Assembly (NCBI GenBank): GCA_003135055.1
Contig: PLDF01000478.1
Coordinates: 1-64,000, forward strand
Direction of reading: 5' to 3'
DNA: 64,000 bases
DNA from: Bryobacterales bacterium
GTDB taxonomy: Bacteria; Acidobacteriota; Terriglobia; Bryobacterales; Bryobacteraceae
The notes under the pieces were generated by a model, which did not search any database, was not told where the DNA came from, and saw only the letters and a program-made list of their open reading frames with translations. This document shows positions 60,702 through 64,000 of the stretch, one piece after another; within the stretch, counting starts at the first letter, position 1; each line of letters opens with the position of its first letter. Both the position numbers and the translations under genes were made by a program.

Positions 60702-61517
60702 ATGAATTTTCTAAGCCTGTCCGACGCTGTTTCCGAGTACGTCCGGGATGGCTACCAAGTCGCGCTGGAAGGCTTCACTCATCTGATTCCATTCGCCGCC
60801 GGCCATGAGATCATCCGGCAAGGCCGCCGCAACCTGACGCTGATCCGCATGACGCCGGACTTGCTCTACGACCAGATGATCGGTATGGGCACGGCGCAAA
60901 AACTGATATTCTCGTGGGGCGGAAATCCGGGCGTTGGCTCCCTGCACCGGTTTCGCGATGCGGTGGAGCGCGGGTGGCCGCAACCGCTCGAAATCGTGGA
61001 ACACAGCCACGCCGGGATGGCCAGCGCCTATGAAGCAGGGGCCGCGGGATTGCCCTGCGCCTTTTTCCGAGGGTATCGAGGAAGCGATCTGCCGAGCGTC
61101 AATCCGCAAATCCGGTTCGTGACGTGCCCGTTTAGCGGTGAGGAACTGGCCTGCATCCCTTCGATCCGGCCGGACGCCGCCATCGTCCACGCGCAAAAGG
61201 CCGACCGCGAAGGGAACGTGCTGATCGAGGGGATTGTCGGCGTACAGAAAGAAGCCGTGCTGGCCGCACGCCACTCGGTAGCGACGGTGGAAGAGATCGT
61301 GGACGACTTTGGCCCGCGGAGCTCGAACGCAGTCATTCTGCCCGCCTGGACGCTGAGCGCGGTGGCGGTAGCGCGGGGCGGAGCGCGCCCGTCCTATGCG
61401 CACGGCTACTATTCGCGGGACAATGCCTTCTACATAGAGTGGGACGAGATCGCAAGAGAACGCGATCGTTTCCAGGCTTGGATGCAACAGAACATTCTGG
61501 GGGCCAAGGCGCCGTAA
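60702..61517 (+). CDS. pcaI: 3-oxoadipate CoA-transferase subunit A
   Basis: First gene of the protocatechuate operon; with subunit B it activates 3-oxoadipate with succinyl-CoA. The 271 residues have VALEGFTHLIPFAAGHEIIR, then LTLIRMTPDLLYDQMIG and LIFSWGGNPGVGSLHR, with IHAQKADREGN further on. These features match the CatI-type subunit of catechol-degrading pseudomonads rather than the classical PcaI. ATG 60702 is chosen over a longer opening at 60609, which crosses the dyad. The next gene begins with TAATG overlap. Confidence 0.88.
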   Translation: MNFLSLSDAVSEYVRDGYQVALEGFTHLIPFAAGHEIIRQGRRNLTLIRMTPDLLYDQMIGMGTAQKLIFSWGGNPGVGSLHRFRDAVERGWPQPLEIVEHSHAGMASAYEAGAAGLPCAFFRGYRGSDLPSVNPQIRFVTCPFSGEELACIPSIRPDAAIVHAQKADREGNVLIEGIVGVQKEAVLAARHSVATVEEIVDDFGPRSSNAVILPAWTLSAVAVARGGARPSYAHGYYSRDNAFYIEWDEIARERDRFQAWMQQNILGAKAP

Positions 61518-62296
61518 TGACCTATTCGCCGGTGGAGATGATGTCTGTGACGGCGGCACGCGCCCTGCAAAACCAAGACGTCTGTTTTGTCGGCATCGGC
61601 CTGCCTTCCGCGGCCTGCAATCTGGCTAGACTAACGCACGCCCCCGAGATCAAACTAATCTACGAATCGGGTACGCTGAGAACCCGGCCCGACGTGCTGC
61701 CACTTTCAATCGGCGACGGCGAATTGTGCGAGACCGCGTTGACTACGGTATCGGTGCCGGAGATCTTTCGCTACTGGCTGCAGGGCGGCCGGATTTCCGT
61801 AGGCTTCCTGGGGGGCGCCCAGGTCGATCGTTTCGGGAATCTCAACAGCACGGTCATCGGAGATTACCGAAAGCCCAAGGTCCGCCTTCCGGGCAGCGGC
61901 GGCGCCACAGAGATCGCCACGAGCTGCGGCCAGGTTTTCATTGTCATGGCGCAAGGCCCGCGGAGTTTTGTGAAACACGTCGATTTCCTGACCACGCTCG
62001 GGCATGGCCGGACCGGACGGGAGCGGCGCGAATTAGGAATCGCGACGAAGGGTCCGGTATTACTTGTGACGGACTTGTGCGTGATGCGGCCGGAAGAAGA
62101 AACGCACGAGATGATAGTGAGGAGCCTGCATCCAGGGACTACCCGTGCCCAGGTGAGCGAAGCGACCGGTTGGGATCTGCGGTTTGCGGAAGAAGTTACG
62201 GAGACTACGCCGCCTTCGGCGGAGGAATTGGAAGTGTTGCGAGAACTGCACGCGCGGACGGCGCGAGCCCACGGGGCGGCGGGAGGCGGTGAATGA
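61517..62296 (+). CDS. pcaJ: 3-oxoadipate CoA-transferase subunit B
   Basis: Catalytic partner of the preceding subunit, 259 residues. It has NQDVCFVGIGLPSAACNLAR, the Glu-containing IYESGTL (the glutamate that forms the CoA thioester intermediate), LPLSIGDGELCETA, GFLGGAQVDRFGNLNSTVIG and the FAEEV ending typical of CatJ-type subunits. It overlaps the A subunit by 1 bp and the dioxygenase beta subunit by 4 bp. Confidence 0.9.
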   Translation: MTYSPVEMMSVTAARALQNQDVCFVGIGLPSAACNLARLTHAPEIKLIYESGTLRTRPDVLPLSIGDGELCETALTTVSVPEIFRYWLQGGRISVGFLGGAQVDRFGNLNSTVIGDYRKPKVRLPGSGGATEIATSCGQVFIVMAQGPRSFVKHVDFLTTLGHGRTGRERRELGIATKGPVLLVTDLCVMRPEEETHEMIVRSLHPGTTRAQVSEATGWDLRFAEEVTETTPPSAEELEVLRELHARTARAHGAAGGGE

Positions 62297-62997
62297 CGGA
62301 ATACCCAAGAACGAAGTCTCGCAGCCAGCCGGACTATCTGTACCAGAGTTACAAATCCACGATCGAACGGGCGCCCTCGCAACCGCTAATCCGGATACCG
62401 CACACTCTCAGCGAGCTGACCGGCCCGGTCTATGGGAACCATCCGCTCGGCGGGACCGACAACGATCTAACCCGCCACTACCCGGAGCCGCCACAAGGCG
62501 AGCGCATCATAGTCGCCGGGCGCATACTCGACGAGGATGGACGTGGCGTACCGCACGCGCTGGTTGAGATTTGGCAGGCCAATGCGGCGGGCCGATACCG
62601 TCACACGCGAGACAATCACCCCGCGCCGCTCGATCCGAATTTCCTGGGCGCGGGACGGACGATCGCCGACGAGGCAGGAAACTACCGGTTCCTCACCGTC
62701 AAGCCGGGAGCCTATCCCTGGGGCAATCATCACAACGCCTGGCGGCCGGCCCACATCCATTTTTCGCTCTTCGGGCCGGCCTTTCTCACTCGACTGGTCA
62801 CGCAGATGTATTTTCCGAAGGACCCATTGATACCGTTCGACCCGATTCTGCAGTCGATACCGGACGAAGCGGCTAGAGAACGGCTCGTCTCAGCCTTCGA
62901 TTTGTCTCTGACCGAGGCGGCATGGGCGCTGGGCTATCGTTTTGACATCGTGCTGCGGGGGAGACGATCGACGCCCTTCGAAGGCGGCCCCGCGTGA
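62293..62997 (+). CDS. pcaH: Protocatechuate 3,4-dioxygenase beta subunit
   Basis: Non-heme iron(III) intradiol dioxygenase subunit that cleaves protocatechuate to 3-carboxy-cis,cis-muconate. The 234 residues carry the iron ligands: a Tyr in AGRYRH, a Tyr in KPGAYPW and two His in WRPAHIHFS. The opening YLYQSYKSTIERAPSQPLI and the ITGPVYG-like LTGPVYGNHPLG are standard. Coupled by 4-bp overlaps on both sides. Confidence 0.95.
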   Translation: MTEYPRTKSRSQPDYLYQSYKSTIERAPSQPLIRIPHTLSELTGPVYGNHPLGGTDNDLTRHYPEPPQGERIIVAGRILDEDGRGVPHALVEIWQANAAGRYRHTRDNHPAPLDPNFLGAGRTIADEAGNYRFLTVKPGAYPWGNHHNAWRPAHIHFSLFGPAFLTRLVTQMYFPKDPLIPFDPILQSIPDEAARERLVSAFDLSLTEAAWALGYRFDIVLRGRRSTPFEGGPA

Positions 62998-63566
62998 CCC
63001 CCAGCGCTTCGCAGACTGTCGGTCCATTCTTCAACTACGCCCTGACGGCGGACCCGTCGCTTGGCATCCTCGCCCATCCGGGAGCGGAAGGCGAACGTAT
63101 CCAACTCACGTTTCGCATCGTGGATGGCAACGGCGAGCCCACACCCGCGGATTCCCTGATCGAGCTTTGGCAGGCCGACTCGCGAGGGTGTTATCGTCAT
63201 CCAGCCGACCCTCACGCCGCCGAAGCCGACCCGAACTTTTGCGGCTTCGGCCGGCTCGCGACCGACGGCAACGGCGCCTGCACGTTTGAGACGGTAAAGC
63301 CGGGATCCATCGCGCCGGCCTTCGGGAGCGGCATGCAGGCTCCGCACATCAACGTAGCGGTGTTTGCGCGCGGCCTCTTGAAGCAACTCTACACCCGCGT
63401 GTATTTCGCGGGCGAACCGTTGAATGCGTCGGACCCCATACTGGCGCTGGCGCCGGAACACCGGCGCGCAACTCTGGTAGCGAGAGCTTTACCGGATAGC
63501 GGCAACGCGTGGTTCTTTGAGATTCGTCTGCAGGGCGCCGCGGAGACCGTCTTCTTCGACGTATAG
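62994..63566 (+). CDS. pcaG: Protocatechuate 3,4-dioxygenase alpha subunit
   Basis: Non-iron-binding partner subunit, 190 residues. It opens with TPSASQTVGPFFNYAL, a block shared by PcaG proteins, followed by LIELWQADSRGCYRHP and FGSGMQAPHINVAVFARGLLK, where the iron-ligand tyrosine and histidines of the beta subunit are replaced. The GTG start at 62994 overlaps the pcaH stop (GTGA). The complex is a repeated alpha-beta heterodimer. Confidence 0.93.
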   Translation: MTPSASQTVGPFFNYALTADPSLGILAHPGAEGERIQLTFRIVDGNGEPTPADSLIELWQADSRGCYRHPADPHAAEADPNFCGFGRLATDGNGACTFETVKPGSIAPAFGSGMQAPHINVAVFARGLLKQLYTRVYFAGEPLNASDPILALAPEHRRATLVARALPDSGNAWFFEIRLQGAAETVFFDV

Positions 63567-63575
63567 ACTCAAACC

Positions 63576-64000
63576 ATGTCACCGCGATTGATTGAGAGCC
63601 TCGCTGCCACCGAACGCCTGTCGGAGATCTTCTCGGATCGGACCGTACTCCAGGCCATGCTCGATTTTGAATCGGCTTTGGCGAGGGCTGAAGCTCGATC
63701 GGGGCTGATTCCCGCAGAAGCGGCGGCGGCGATCGCAGAGGCATCCGTGGCCGATGGCTTTGACATTCCGGAACTGGTCCGCAACGGATTGCGCGCCGGT
63801 ACTCCGGCAATTCCGTTGGTGCGTGCGCTGACGGAGAGGGTTCGCGCGCGGAACCCGCCGGCCGCTGGATTTGTGCACTGGGGGGCTACCAGCCAGGACG
63901 TGACCGATACCGCGCTGGTTCTGATGCTGGCCGGTTGCCGCCAGGTTTTCGAGCACGACCACAATCGCGTGGCGTGCGCACTGCACCGGCTTTCCGACGA
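63576..64000 (+). CDS. pcaB: 3-carboxy-cis,cis-muconate cycloisomerase, 3'-truncated
   Basis: Next step of the same pathway: lactonises the dioxygenase product to carboxymuconolactone. The visible 141 residues begin MSPRLIESLAATERLSEIFS and include LDFESALARAEARSGLIP and the fumarase/aspartase-superfamily block HWGATSQDVTDTALVLML. It starts 9 bp after pcaG and is cut by the window edge. The rest of the pathway (pcaCD) is expected downstream. Confidence 0.93.
   Translation, partial: MSPRLIESLAATERLSEIFSDRTVLQAMLDFESALARAEARSGLIPAEAAAAIAEASVADGFDIPELVRNGLRAGTPAIPLVRALTERVRARNPPAAGFVHWGATSQDVTDTALVLMLAGCRQVFEHDHNRVACALHRLSD

Noticed and set aside
1-64000. tRNA, rRNA and other structured RNA genes
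   Set aside because: None was recognised by eye; a covariance-model scan would be needed to exclude tRNAs and riboswitches with certainty.

Overview
The window is high-GC, gene-dense bacterial DNA that looks like an acidobacterium of the Solibacter/Bryobacter type. This is inferred from a TIGR03435-family secreted protein, a GWxTD-domain protein, a PadR regulator beside an ABC permease start, PEP-CTERM proteins, a carboxypeptidase-regulatory-like outer-membrane protein and many short palindromic intergenic repeats. No rRNA, tRNA, CRISPR array, prophage or intact insertion sequence was recognised.

Layout. 0-4 kb: 3' end of tilS, ftsH and a HAD phosphatase. 4-10 kb: a decayed sigma-factor/ABC-permease junction with an intact padR, a Dyp-type peroxidase cassette with two paralogous unknown proteins, two PIN-domain toxin-antitoxin modules and a TIGR03435 protein. 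10.7-20.3 kb: core genes (DedA, glgC, motAB, pgsA, a frameshifted RodZ-like gene, a glycosyltransferase with two methyltransferases, truB). 20.8-25.9 kb: acetamidase-like protein, a secreted PQQ-like protein, a PEP-CTERM protein, purN (frameshifted) and purM. 26-30.2 kb: a translationally coupled trio of secreted amidohydrolase-fold proteins, only one of which keeps the metal-binding His-x-His. 30.2-35.5 kb: gene-poor DNA with a GNAT-like protein and a second PEP-CTERM protein. 35.5-37.7 kb: membrane acyltransferase, LolA-like protein and a small membrane protein.

37.8-46.6 kb is the accessory heart of the window. It starts with a graveyard of at least four related HigB/HigA-type toxin-antitoxin loci (one intact antitoxin with a broken toxin, one nearly intact pair, one antitoxin gene split by a roughly 0.7-kb insertion that carries a membrane-protein gene, and one heavily decayed pair). 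A Tat-exported glycoside-hydrolase-like protein follows, then a tight two-gene P-loop ATPase plus TPR-repeat operon that is the best candidate here for an uncharacterised defence or signalling module.

46.5-56.7 kb returns to cell-envelope and secreted functions (S9 peptidase, large membrane protein, TonB-receptor-like protein, GWxTD protein, metallopeptidase, thioredoxin-like protein). 56.2-60.5 kb holds a tandem duplication of the 3' ends of a thioredoxin-like gene and an alanyl-tRNA-editing gene; the left copy contains an extra FRG-domain gene bordered by palindromic repeats. 60.6-64 kb is an overlapping operon of the protocatechuate branch of the beta-ketoadipate pathway (3-oxoadipate CoA-transferase A/B, protocatechuate 3,4-dioxygenase beta/alpha, carboxymuconate cycloisomerase, cut by the window edge), preceded by a perfect 11-bp dyad that could be its operator.

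Two otherwise well-conserved genes (RodZ-like, purN) each carry one frameshift in a GC-rich run, so assembly error is a live possibility for both.
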